Assembly (NCBI RefSeq): GCF_951793255.1
Contig: NZ_OX636706.1
Location: 2,040,001-2,104,000 of the forward strand
Source of the DNA: Desulfovibrio piger
GTDB taxonomy: Bacteria; Desulfobacterota; Desulfovibrionia; Desulfovibrionales; Desulfovibrionaceae
Reading direction: 5' to 3'
Length of the DNA: 64,000 nt
Shown: piece by piece, positions 1 through 8,820 of the stretch
Numbering within the stretch: the stretch's first letter is position 1
How the letters are laid out: the number at the start of each line of letters is the position of its first letter
Position numbers and translations under genes: made by a program
The notes under the pieces: model-generated
Databases searched by the model: none
Seen by the model: the letters and a program-made list of their open reading frames with translations, nothing else
What the model was told of the DNA's origin: nothing

Positions 1-1122
<1,122 letters not shown>

Positions 1123-1167
1123 CTCGAAAAGATCTTCCATCCCTGTTTCAATAAATTTGCCAGATTT

Positions 1168-1283
1168 CTTTGGTAGCCATAGAGGAGAGGGTACACCCGA
1201 CCCCATTCCGAACTCGGAAGTTAAGCTCTCCATCGCCGATGATACTGCATAACGTCATGTGGGAAAGTAGGCCGCTGCCAAAG
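1168..1283 (+). rRNA. 5S ribosomal RNA
   Basis: A 116-nt RNA gene lies about 45 nt after the 23S gene. Its ends pair (CTTTGG at the start with CCAAAG at the end), and the interior contains the conserved 5S segment with CCCATTCCGAACTCGGAAG. This is the normal 23S-5S order. A terminator follows directly, so 5S is the last gene of this rRNA operon. Confidence 0.96.
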
Positions 1284-1290
1284 ATTGTTC

Positions 1291-1329
1291 GACCCCCTTG
1301 CAGCTCTCAGCGCGAGGGGGTCTTTTTTT
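1291..1329 (+). terminator. Rho-independent terminator of the rRNA operon
   Basis: A GC-rich inverted repeat (GACCCCCTTGC with GCGAGGGGGTC) is followed by seven T residues. It starts 8 nt after 5S rRNA. The IS200-type element begins immediately after the T tract. Confidence 0.9.
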
Positions 1330-1331
1330 AT

Positions 1332-2055
1332 GGGCTTTAGCCTGTTGAGCGCCTGACAGGCGCGAAACAAAAAACCACCCGCTATGCGGGTGGAGACAAT
1401 ACGTTATACACACAAAAACACCTTTCCGCTACGATGAAGTTGTTCAAGCCCATCGCAACATTAACGGAAAGGTGTTTTTGTTATGGGAACCAAGGCTCAT
1501 AGCCTAGCGCATACGAAATGGTTGTGCAAGTATCATATCGTCTTTACTCCAAAATATAGAAGAAAAATAATCTTCGCACAGCTCCGTGAAAGTATAAAAG
1601 AAATTCTGCAATGCCTCTGCAAATATAAAGGGGTTGAGATTCTGGAAGGGCATCTGATGCCGGATCATGTCCACATGCTGGTGTCCATTCCTCCTAAAAT
1701 CAGTGTGGCAAATTTCATGGGCTACCTGAAAGGGAAAAGTTCGTTGATGATATTCGATAAGCACGCAAACCTTAAATATAAGTTTGGCAACAGAAAATTT
1801 TGGGCCGAAGGATATTATGTCAGTACGGTGGGGCTTAATGAGGCAACGATCAAAAAATATATCCAGGATCAGGAACGTCACGACATTATGAGAGACAAGC
1901 TGACATCACGCGAATATCAAGACCCCTTTAAGGGGTAGCCAAGGCGGCAAGGGCACTGGGCTTGAACAGCGTGAAAGCCAGCGTCTTTAGGCGCAGCCGG
2001 TAACAGGCCCTTACAGGGCCAGAGCAAACCACCCGCTTTGCGGGTGGTTCTGATT
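1332..2055 (+). mobile_element. IS200/IS605-family element, intact copy (724 bp)
   Basis: The borders come from comparison with the second copy at 29339-31522: identity starts after TTAT and ends at CTGATT in both. There are no terminal inverted repeats. Instead each end carries hairpins: GCGCC/GGCGC and CCACCCGC/GCGGGTGG on the left, and ACCACCCGC/GCGGGTGGT on the right. This is typical of single-strand HUH transposons. The element carries one transposase and sits directly behind the rRNA terminator. The exact cleavage point at each end is inferred, uncertain by a few bases. Confidence 0.9.
1483..1938 (+). CDS. tnpA: IS200-type Y1 (HUH) transposase
   Basis: This 151-residue protein matches the small single-domain TnpA transposases of IS200/IS605 elements, which cut and rejoin single-stranded DNA at hairpin ends through one catalytic tyrosine. 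The metal-binding HUH motif is H62-V-H64 (PDHVHMLV), and the nucleophile is probably Tyr126 in the ATIKKYIQDQ helix. Length and motif spacing are normal, so the copy appears functional. The ATG lies just behind the left-end hairpins. No tnpB is present, so this is a TnpA-only element. An identical reading frame is broken at 29490-31405. Confidence 0.96.
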   Translation: MGTKAHSLAHTKWLCKYHIVFTPKYRRKIIFAQLRESIKEILQCLCKYKGVEILEGHLMPDHVHMLVSIPPKISVANFMGYLKGKSSLMIFDKHANLKYKFGNRKFWAEGYYVSTVGLNEATIKKYIQDQERHDIMRDKLTSREYQDPFKG

Positions 2056-2690
2056 TGTCCCCGCTCCGCCGGGGATTTTTTGGTTGGGGAAGGATGGGAT
2101 CGTTGAACTGTCACCAGCGCTTGTCTGGCTCCTGATGCCTGCCGCTCCCCTGCAGGAGGACACTGCCTGGTGGCAGGCTGACTGGCGCTCGTCGCCCAGT
2201 CGTCCCCCAAAGGGAAGGTGATGCAGCAAGGACGGCAGCGGACGCCGGAAGATCTGAAGAAAGGGAAAAGTCTTGAGGAAACGCTTGCGGGGAGGGAAAC
2301 CTTTTTGGAAAAAGGTTCTCCCTCCCCGCGCCCCTCCCTTCCCAAAACTTTTATCAGGAGCCGTTGCATGCCTAGAGAGCATAAGGGCCATTGCGCGACA
2401 GTGCGCAAAAGAAAAAGGCAAACATATGGCAAGGAAAAATGTGACAGGCAGTATACGTTTTTTCCCTCGCTGCGGCAGAACTTTCCGGCCATCCTACGTG
2501 CTGTTGTCGGTAAGGAAGATGTCCGGGCAGGATGGGCTTGCGCGGCTTCTGTGCTCCGGGATGTACCAGAAACATCTCTTGCCGTCAGGGGGAATACTTG
2601 CTGGCAAAGATCTTTTCTCCATACTAAGAGCGGGCATCCCCGTACAGGGATACCCGCTTTGGAAGATGTCAGCGCCTTTGCCACAGGACC
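2056..2690. other. Intergenic stretch without a convincing gene
   Basis: Between the IS200 element and the porin terminator I see no credible gene. Reading frames open on both strands run straight through the dyad repeat at 2289-2352, lack ribosome-binding sites and encode no recognisable family. The stretch contains that repeat and one further hairpin at 2630-2657 (GCGGGCATCCC with GGGATACCCGC). Confidence 0.6.
2289..2352. repeat. GC-rich intergenic dyad repeat, copy 1
   Basis: A long inverted repeat (GGGGAGGGAAACC...GGTTCTCCCTCCCC, with a TTTTTGGAAAAA centre) is followed by a CCCCTCCCTTCCCAAAAC tail. The same architecture, diverged in sequence, recurs at 54392-54479. I recall similar elements scattered between genes in Desulfovibrio genomes. 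They may act as terminators or be small mobile repeats. Confidence 0.7.
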
Positions 2691-2723
2691 GGAGAGATCG
2701 GGGAGTTAGTTCCCGATCTCTCC
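2691..2723 (-). terminator. Hairpin downstream of the porin operon
   Basis: A perfect 12-bp inverted repeat (GGAGAGATCGGG with CCCGATCTCTCC) lies 34 nt beyond the porin stop codon. It has no clear U tract on the minus strand, so it may be an RNA-stabilising hairpin rather than a classical terminator. Confidence 0.4.
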
Positions 2724-2756
2724 CATAAACTTTTCGGTAATGATGCAGTGCTGTCT

Positions 2757-4361
2757 CTAGAAGGAGTATTGGAAGCCCAGGCTGGCTTTCCAAGCATCCT
2801 GATAGTTGAGATTGTTATGCGGGGAGCCGCCGCTACGGCCCCAGACAGACTTGCTTTCATCCAGCCAGAGATGGATATAGCCCAGTTCCAGCAGTACAGT
2901 CAGATTGTCGTAGACCTTGTACTGGCTATTCAGGTTGACTTCGATACCGGTATCGGCTTCGGTCAGGTATACCCCGTAATTGGAGTTGAAATCGGTCCAG
3001 CGGCGATAGACCTGACGGCCGGAGCTGTCGGTATTGTGGCGCCCAAGGATGTAGGAGGCCATCTTGGTATCATTGGTACCACCAAAGAAGTTGACCAGCA
3101 GCGTGGACTTGAGATTATCCATGAAGCTGATGTCTTTGAGGCGCGCCCCTACGCCCCACAGACCTACGGCGTTACCGCCGAGGATGCCTTCATTATTGAC
3201 CCAGGGAGAGGATCGGAAACCAAAGTTGGACAAGGAGTCCCCTCCGATGTTCACCTGGGAGATGAAGGGCATACGCTCGGAACCGTTGTGCGGATTACTG
3301 TCATCGCCGGTGGAATACCAGCCATAGATGCCAGGTGTGGCCCAGTCCATCTTGTATTCCAACAGGGCGTTGACCATCCAGCCCGAACGGTTGAGGTAGC
3401 CCTTGTCACCGGTGACGGAACCGTAATTCACGTCCCAGGCAAAGCGCCAGGGATCCAGCATCGTCAATTCGCCAGTTAGACCGGCCCAGACGCCTGTGGA
3501 GTAGCTGTCGTTACGCAAGCGCTGATCGTTGGTACTGATGGCCGCAGGCAACATGCCGGAAGTGAGCTGTCCCCAGGTCTGTCCGGCCTGCGAGTTGATG
3601 ACGGCAGGATTGGTACCCAGGCGCGGTACGCCGGTAAGCGGATCATTGGCACTGGTTAGCGCCATGACATTGGGACCGATACCGGCCATCATGGCCCACG
3701 GCGTGATTCGGATACCGTCAAAGCGCATGGGAAGGCTCAGGGCAAAAAGATCCATGTTGTCCAGATAGTTATTGGACTCGTTATGGTTTAGGGCAGCATT
3801 CTGCGTATAATTGTCGTTATAGGGACGCATCCACATGCCGGTAAGGCTGATATTTTCATTGCAGGCATAGCTGGCAGTGATGCCGGCTACGTCGTCGATA
3901 AAAACGTTGTTTTCAAAGGTGAAACTGGGCAGGGCCACAAGCTGCAGACCCATGCGCAACTTAAGGTCGGTATTGGGTACTGTCCAGTCGATATAAGCGT
4001 TCTTGACTTCTACGACGGTGCCATCGGCGCCCAGGGCACCACCGGTCGCCTCTTGCCCCCAGAACTGGTCACCGATTTCAAACATCACCGTGCCGCTGAG
4101 GTTCTCATTGACCACGGCATCCAGTTTGAACATGAGACGATTCCAGGCCTCGAAGTCATCCATGGGGATATGCGGGCCCTGATGGCGGGAACCGGTCTTG
4201 TTGGCTCCTGCACGGGTCTTGCCCATAAAATCACCCCCGTGAGCATAATCAAAGGCCATCCACCACCAGCCCTTGACTTTGAAGTCAATAGCGGATGCCG
4301 AACCGGATGCTCCCAGGAGCATCCCCGCCGCCAAAAGTAGAACTGCCAATTTTTTCTTCAT
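2757..4361 (-). CDS. Outer-membrane homotrimeric porin, Desulfovibrio type
   Basis: The 534-residue protein has a clear signal peptide: basic MKKK, a hydrophobic core, and cleavage probably after ASA near residue 24. An aromatic- and Asn/Gly-rich body with alternating beta-strand pattern ends in Phe (FQYSF), the usual outer-membrane beta-barrel signal. It resembles the abundant general porins of Desulfovibrio, which admit small solutes to the periplasm. The ATG at 4361 was chosen because GAGGAGGGA lies just upstream and the signal peptide starts there; longer reading is possible but has no support. It is 64 nt behind the thioredoxin reductase gene and is likely the last gene of that operon, though it may also have its own promoter. 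Confidence 0.9.
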   Translation of the reverse strand: MKKKLAVLLLAAGMLLGASGSASAIDFKVKGWWWMAFDYAHGGDFMGKTRAGANKTGSRHQGPHIPMDDFEAWNRLMFKLDAVVNENLSGTVMFEIGDQFWGQEATGGALGADGTVVEVKNAYIDWTVPNTDLKLRMGLQLVALPSFTFENNVFIDDVAGITASYACNENISLTGMWMRPYNDNYTQNAALNHNESNNYLDNMDLFALSLPMRFDGIRITPWAMMAGIGPNVMALTSANDPLTGVPRLGTNPAVINSQAGQTWGQLTSGMLPAAISTNDQRLRNDSYSTGVWAGLTGELTMLDPWRFAWDVNYGSVTGDKGYLNRSGWMVNALLEYKMDWATPGIYGWYSTGDDSNPHNGSERMPFISQVNIGGDSLSNFGFRSSPWVNNEGILGGNAVGLWGVGARLKDISFMDNLKSTLLVNFFGGTNDTKMASYILGRHNTDSSGRQVYRRWTDFNSNYGVYLTEADTGIEVNLNSQYKVYDNLTVLLELGYIHLWLDESKSVWGRSGGSPHNNLNYQDAWKASLGFQYSF

Positions 4362-4425
4362 AGTTCCCTCCTCGCTGTTCACAGAGACACATGTATGCTG
4401 TACACGGTCTCGCCATATCCGTTTG

Positions 4426-5343
4426 TCAGGACTGCGTACGAACGTATTTTTCCGCAGACAGAGCTGCAATGGTTCCATCTGCCATGGCTGTCGTTATTTG
4501 CCGGAACGGCTTGTGGTTGATATCGCCTGCGCTGAACACACCGGGCAGGCTGGTGGACATATCGATGCCGGCATCGATATAGCCGTCCTCCGTCAGGTCC
4601 ACCTGGCCGGCAAAGAGGGCATTGTTGGGGCGTTGCCCGAGAAAAACAAAAATGCCTTCCACATCCACAGTGAGCTGTTCGCCCTTGTGATCCAGCAGCG
4701 CTCCCGTCAGATGTCCGTCGCGGACGATAAGGTCATCCACGCGTGCCTCTGTAAGCGCTGTCACTTTGCCGCTGCCCAGCAGGGCTTCCTGAGTGGCTTG
4801 AGCGGCATAGAAGCGATCCGTGCATTCCACGAGGGTGATGTGCTTCACACCAAGGCCCAGGAGGTACAGGCCCTCATCAAAGGCGCTGTTGCCCCCGCCC
4901 ACAACGAGGACGTGTTTGCCTGCATAGGGCGCGCCGTCACAGATCGCACAAAAATGTACATCACCGGCCTCTGTAGGTGTTTCCAGGGCGATGGGATGAC
5001 GCCCCGTGGCCAGGATGACAGCCTTTGCCGTGTACACGGCATCCGCTGTTTCCGCACGTTTTTCCATCCCGTCCAGTACCAGATGCTCTATTTCGCAGAC
5101 TTCTTCGACAGGTATATTCAGGCTGTCCACATGGGCGCGCATGGTCTCCATCAGTTCCATGCCGTGGATGCCGGGGCGCCCGGGAAAATTCTCTACCGTA
5201 TATGTGGAGTTGACCAGGCCACCTGTAATGTTGCTTTCCAGCAGTATGGTCTTGAGATTGGCTCGTGCGGCATAAATGGCGGCTGTCATGCCTGCCGGAC
5301 CACCGCCGATGATCAGCAGATCGAAAGAAAGTTTTTTTTTCAC
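4426..5343 (-). CDS. Atypical thioredoxin reductase (partner of CPHC thioredoxin)
   Basis: A TrxB-family flavoprotein of about 305 residues. The FAD-binding GGGPAG is at residues 13-18, the redox disulfide C132-A-I-C135 lies in the usual place, and a second GGGNSA nucleotide motif follows. The HRR motif that normally binds the 2'-phosphate of NADPH is replaced by VECTDRF, so NADPH specificity is doubtful; NADH or another donor is possible. Atypical reductases of this kind paired with desulfothioredoxin are known from Desulfovibrio. I chose GTG at 5343 because GGAGAG lies 5 nt upstream. The ATG at 5361 has no ribosome-binding site and starts inside the flank of a hairpin. Confidence 0.88.
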   Translation of the reverse strand: MKKKLSFDLLIIGGGPAGMTAAIYAARANLKTILLESNITGGLVNSTYTVENFPGRPGIHGMELMETMRAHVDSLNIPVEEVCEIEHLVLDGMEKRAETADAVYTAKAVILATGRHPIALETPTEAGDVHFCAICDGAPYAGKHVLVVGGGNSAFDEGLYLLGLGVKHITLVECTDRFYAAQATQEALLGSGKVTALTEARVDDLIVRDGHLTGALLDHKGEQLTVDVEGIFVFLGQRPNNALFAGQVDLTEDGYIDAGIDMSTSLPGVFSAGDINHKPFRQITTAMADGTIAALSAEKYVRTQS

Positions 5344-5364
5344 GATGGCTCTCCGTGTCATGTG

Positions 5365-5392
5365 CGGGACAGGAGGGGATGCCCTGTCCCGC
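5365..5392 (-). other. Hairpin between thioredoxin and its reductase
   Basis: An inverted repeat (GCGGGACAGG with CCTGTCCCGC, loop of about 8 nt) fills most of the gap between the thioredoxin stop codon and the reductase start. It has no U tract, so it could tune message stability or reductase translation. Confidence 0.5.
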
Positions 5393-5399
5393 GTACCCG

Positions 5400-5708
5400 T
5401 CAGTTAGCCTTATAGAAGGCGAGCATTTCCTTGGGATTCATGAGTCCGGCTTTTTTCCCGCTCACCTTGCCGTTTTTGATTACCAAGATGGTAGGGGCCC
5501 GCTGTGCATCAAAGACCTGCGCAGCGGCGGGGTTTTCCTCGATATCCATGCTGAAAAGGCTGACACCCGCTGCCAGGGACGCAAACTTTTCCAGCACCTT
5601 TTCCATGTTTTTGCAGTGGGGACAGAGCTTTTTATAAAAGAGTGCCACACCAGCCTCGCACCCCTGCAGGGTCGCTTCGTAGTTTGCGTCGTCAATGGGA
5701 GTAAACAT
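5400..5708 (-). CDS. Desulfothioredoxin-like protein (CPHC active site)
   Basis: A 102-residue thioredoxin fold with no signal peptide, so cytoplasmic. The active site is C29-P-H-C32, not the usual CGPC. CPHC in a cytoplasmic thioredoxin is the hallmark of desulfothioredoxins described from Desulfovibrio vulgaris, which are reduced by an atypical thioredoxin reductase. The cis-proline region is visible as RAPTILV. The ATG is preceded by AGGAGG. It lies 24 nt behind the hydrolase gene and ahead of the reductase, so the redox pair is co-transcribed with a transporter and a hydrolase. Substrates are unknown. Confidence 0.9.
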   Translation of the reverse strand: MFTPIDDANYEATLQGCEAGVALFYKKLCPHCKNMEKVLEKFASLAAGVSLFSMDIEENPAAAQVFDAQRAPTILVIKNGKVSGKKAGLMNPKEMLAFYKAN

Positions 5709-5732
5709 GGGATACCTCCTGATCCATACTGC

Positions 5733-7253
5733 CTACATGGTCTTGAGTTCGCCGATATGCAGTTTGAGCATACGCAGCAGCTCAGTAGCCTTTTCGGGCT
5801 GTTCATTGATGATGTTGTTCAGCTGGAAGCGGTCGGTACGGCGATCGTAGAGTTCGTCACTGTCGGGCACTTCCTGTTTGGCGCCGGCCGTGCAAGACCA
5901 CATGGCTTCGTTCTCCATGGTCTCCTTGCCGGGATTTTCCGTACTGGTGTAATCCAGATGGCTGGCATCCTTGAGGATCCAGTGGATATAACTGTAATCT
6001 TCCGTGATGATAGACCAAGACATGCCGTAGTATCCGGCAATGACAAAATCGCGGATTTTGTCCACTTCACCGCGAATGAGGGGCAGCAGGCTCTGGCCCT
6101 GCATGTCTTCGGTGCCGAAGACCGGAAAGCCGTAACCGCTGTCCATGCCTTCACCGAACAGGTCCAGGGCATCCAGCATGGTGGGAGCAAGGTCCACGTT
6201 CTGCACAAAGCTCTTGATGCGCTTGCCGCCTTCCATACCGGGGATGTGCATGAGCAGGGGGACATGCACCAGTTCTTCGTAGGGCCAGGGACGGCATTTG
6301 CGCATGATGCCGTGGCCATGTTCGCCCTTGCCCATGGGCTGACCATGGTCCGAAGTGATGATGATCATGGTCTCATCCCACAACCCCTGATCGCGGATGG
6401 AGTCCAGCAGCATACCGATGCGGCGGTCTACAAGTTCGATATTTTCAGCATACAGGGCGCGTACATGCTCGCATTCTTCATCAGTGATGCGCCCTTCTAC
6501 TGGAGTCCAGGGCGCCAGCAGGATGGGGTTGCCCTTCCATTCGGGGTTGTAGGGGCAAGGTTTTTTTTCCCAGACTGACGGAGGATCCCAGGGTTCATGC
6601 GGATCGAAGGAGTCGACCCAGAGCAGGAAGGGGCGCGTCTTGATGCGGATATCCCGCAGCCAGCGATCAGCTTCGCGGGCCACCACACTCACGTAGTTGT
6701 CGTCCTCGGAGCGCCAGGACTGCCGGAAGCGCAGGAAACAGTCGATTTCATCGAGGAGGGCCGAACTGGCATCGTCGATGAGCTCACCTTTTTCATTGTA
6801 CACCATGCTGTGCGAGGTGTAGTCGATGGGGCGCATACCAGGATCGGGGGGCACATCCTTATAGACGGTATGATCAAGCTCATGGCCGGGGCAGAACTTC
6901 ACATAGTCGAAGCCGCGCGAGTAGCCGTACTTGGGCAGACGCATGGGCGGAGTATCATAGACCAGGGCTGTCTGGACATTGCGTCCCCACAGGATGTCAC
7001 TGATGGTGGTATCGTCCGGGGACAGGGGCTGCCAGCCGCCGAAAGGCAAGGTGTAGCGCCCGGTCATGATGGCCCGGCGCACAGGCACTGTGGGCAGACC
7101 TTCGCTGTAGGCATTCTCAAAAAGGATGCCGTTGCGGGCAAAGCGGTCGAGATTAGGAGTCTTGACCTTGGTATTGCCGTAGCACCCCAGATAGTTGTGC
7201 TGCAGTGTGTCCAGCATGATAAAGATGATATTCTTCACTTGTTTTTTGCTCAT
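5733..7253 (-). CDS. Sulfatase-like (alkaline phosphatase superfamily) hydrolase, Thr nucleophile
   Basis: The 506-residue cytoplasmic protein has no signal peptide. It fits the sulfatase/phosphonate monoester hydrolase branch: metal ligand D15 in MLDTLQHNYLGCYG, D302-H303-G in the second metal motif, K309 and H312 after it, and H219 in FDPHEPW. The signature C/S-x-P-x-R, where Cys or Ser becomes formylglycine, reads T55-V-P-V-R59. Thr cannot be converted to formylglycine, but it is a nucleophile in phosphodiesterase-type relatives. A phosphoester or phosphonoester substrate is therefore as likely as a sulfate ester. No sulfatase-maturating enzyme lies nearby. A GAGGAA site precedes the ATG. 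The gene follows the transporter by 25 nt. Confidence 0.88.
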   Translation of the reverse strand: MSKKQVKNIIFIMLDTLQHNYLGCYGNTKVKTPNLDRFARNGILFENAYSEGLPTVPVRRAIMTGRYTLPFGGWQPLSPDDTTISDILWGRNVQTALVYDTPPMRLPKYGYSRGFDYVKFCPGHELDHTVYKDVPPDPGMRPIDYTSHSMVYNEKGELIDDASSALLDEIDCFLRFRQSWRSEDDNYVSVVAREADRWLRDIRIKTRPFLLWVDSFDPHEPWDPPSVWEKKPCPYNPEWKGNPILLAPWTPVEGRITDEECEHVRALYAENIELVDRRIGMLLDSIRDQGLWDETMIIITSDHGQPMGKGEHGHGIMRKCRPWPYEELVHVPLLMHIPGMEGGKRIKSFVQNVDLAPTMLDALDLFGEGMDSGYGFPVFGTEDMQGQSLLPLIRGEVDKIRDFVIAGYYGMSWSIITEDYSYIHWILKDASHLDYTSTENPGKETMENEAMWSCTAGAKQEVPDSDELYDRRTDRFQLNNIINEQPEKATELLRMLKLHIGELKTM

Positions 7254-7278
7254 GGGAATTCCTCCGGTGTTGATCTGC

Positions 7279-8682
7279 TTACATCAGGCCGATCAGTTTC
7301 CAGTAAGGGACTTGCAGCAGCATGAGGATGACGGCCACAAAGAGTATACGCAGTCCAAGTCCCTTGAACATATGCTTAGGTGTAATATAGCCAGTACTGA
7401 AGATATACATGTACAGGGCGTATTCGTAGGGGAAGATGTATTGATCCAGTCCATAGAGGAAGGAGTAGAGCATGGGCAGGGGATTCATGTTCACATGCTG
7501 CGCTATCTCGGCCCAGGGCAGGGACAGGGCAGAGACGGCGGCCAGCGGGGTCAGCATGAAATTGACTGCCACAGCAGAGAGATAGGAGCTGAGTACCAGC
7601 CAGATCGGGGACAGGCCGTCGATGAGCGGTACCACCAGTGAGGCGAACCACTTGGCCGCGCCGAGATGGACAGCAACGGATCCCATGCCCAGGCAGGCCA
7701 CGATGAAGACCAGGAAGCCCACATTTAGCTTTCGTACGTTTTCAAAGCTGGCAAGGCCGATCCAGGGCAGGTAGCAGCAGATGGCGATGAGCGCATAGAG
7801 GAAATAGCCGTTCAGACCATGCCATTTGCTGGTCAGCAGGCCGGTGATGGCGCAGATCATGAGGATCAGGAGCTTCCACTCCTGTGTCGTCATGGGGCCC
7901 ATGTCCCGAAGACGTTCGGCAACCACTTCCTTGAGATGATCTTCATGGGGGATGTGTTCCTTGCCGGGAATAATTTTGACGCACATGAAGATGGAGAAAC
8001 AACAGTACAGAATGATGAAGGGCAGGTTGGCCAGGGCGTATTCGCCCCAGGTCGGGATAGAGATGATGCTTTTGATCTGATCCATGGCGATGAGCGACAT
8101 TTCCGTACCGGTGAGGAAACCATAGCCCGGTGAGGTGGCTGAACAGAATCCTGCCATAATAATGGCTGAAGATATGCGCGACTTGGGGTCAAGCTCCAGG
8201 GCCATGACCAGACCATGGGCGATGGCTACAAAAATGATCACACGGCACATGATGTCCGGCAGCAGGAAGGCCATGAACATGCCTACCGTCATGAGAGAGA
8301 CCACGATGCGGGTAAACGTAGCGCCTACAAGATGCATGAGCTGCAATGCCAGGCGGCGTGTCAGGCCGGTTTGCTCCAGAGCCTCGCTAAGGATCAGCGC
8401 ACCAAAGCAGATCCAGGGCAAAAATGCTCCCCATGCGCCAAAAATCACCGGCGCCGGTGCCACGTTGCACAGCAGATATAAAAAGGTCATGGCAGCTGCA
8501 GATGGCACGGCCGGCAGGATATCCGTAGCCCACACCGTGATGGCCCAGAGCGTGATGGCAAAAAACATGGGCAGATGCGGATTGAGCGAGGGGTCTGCCT
8601 GCACGGCAGTCTGCACGGCAAAATATGCGCCTGCAGGAATGAGCAGACTGAGCAACCACTTGAGATGCGTGATTCGAAGCAT
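7279..8682 (-). CDS. SLC13/DASS-family anion transporter
   Basis: A 467-residue polytopic inner-membrane protein with about 11 to 12 hydrophobic segments. It has the general pattern of divalent anion:sodium symporters that carry dicarboxylates, sulfate and similar anions. As first gene of the operon it probably imports the substrate of the hydrolase that follows. AGGAGGAG lies directly before the ATG. Substrate specificity cannot be read from the sequence. The divergent Crp/Fnr regulator 138 nt away is the likely controller. Confidence 0.85.
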   Translation of the reverse strand: MLRITHLKWLLSLLIPAGAYFAVQTAVQADPSLNPHLPMFFAITLWAITVWATDILPAVPSAAAMTFLYLLCNVAPAPVIFGAWGAFLPWICFGALILSEALEQTGLTRRLALQLMHLVGATFTRIVVSLMTVGMFMAFLLPDIMCRVIIFVAIAHGLVMALELDPKSRISSAIIMAGFCSATSPGYGFLTGTEMSLIAMDQIKSIISIPTWGEYALANLPFIILYCCFSIFMCVKIIPGKEHIPHEDHLKEVVAERLRDMGPMTTQEWKLLILMICAITGLLTSKWHGLNGYFLYALIAICCYLPWIGLASFENVRKLNVGFLVFIVACLGMGSVAVHLGAAKWFASLVVPLIDGLSPIWLVLSSYLSAVAVNFMLTPLAAVSALSLPWAEIAQHVNMNPLPMLYSFLYGLDQYIFPYEYALYMYIFSTGYITPKHMFKGLGLRILFVAVILMLLQVPYWKLIGLM

Positions 8683-8820
8683 GGTCTCCTCCTTCTATCG
8701 GTGAGTGGGAAAAAGGCGTTGCCGGCGTTCTCTCCCCGGGAGGTATTTGCCATAGTAAGGAGATTGAGAAATTTTTCTTTAGCATCTGCTATAAATTGGA
8801 AATAAGTTGGAGCAACAGGC

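Noticed and set aside
2218..2728. Overlapping plus-strand frames of 150-163 codons in the gap after the IS200 element
   Set aside because: They run through the dyad repeat, are not preceded by a ribosome-binding site and resemble no protein.
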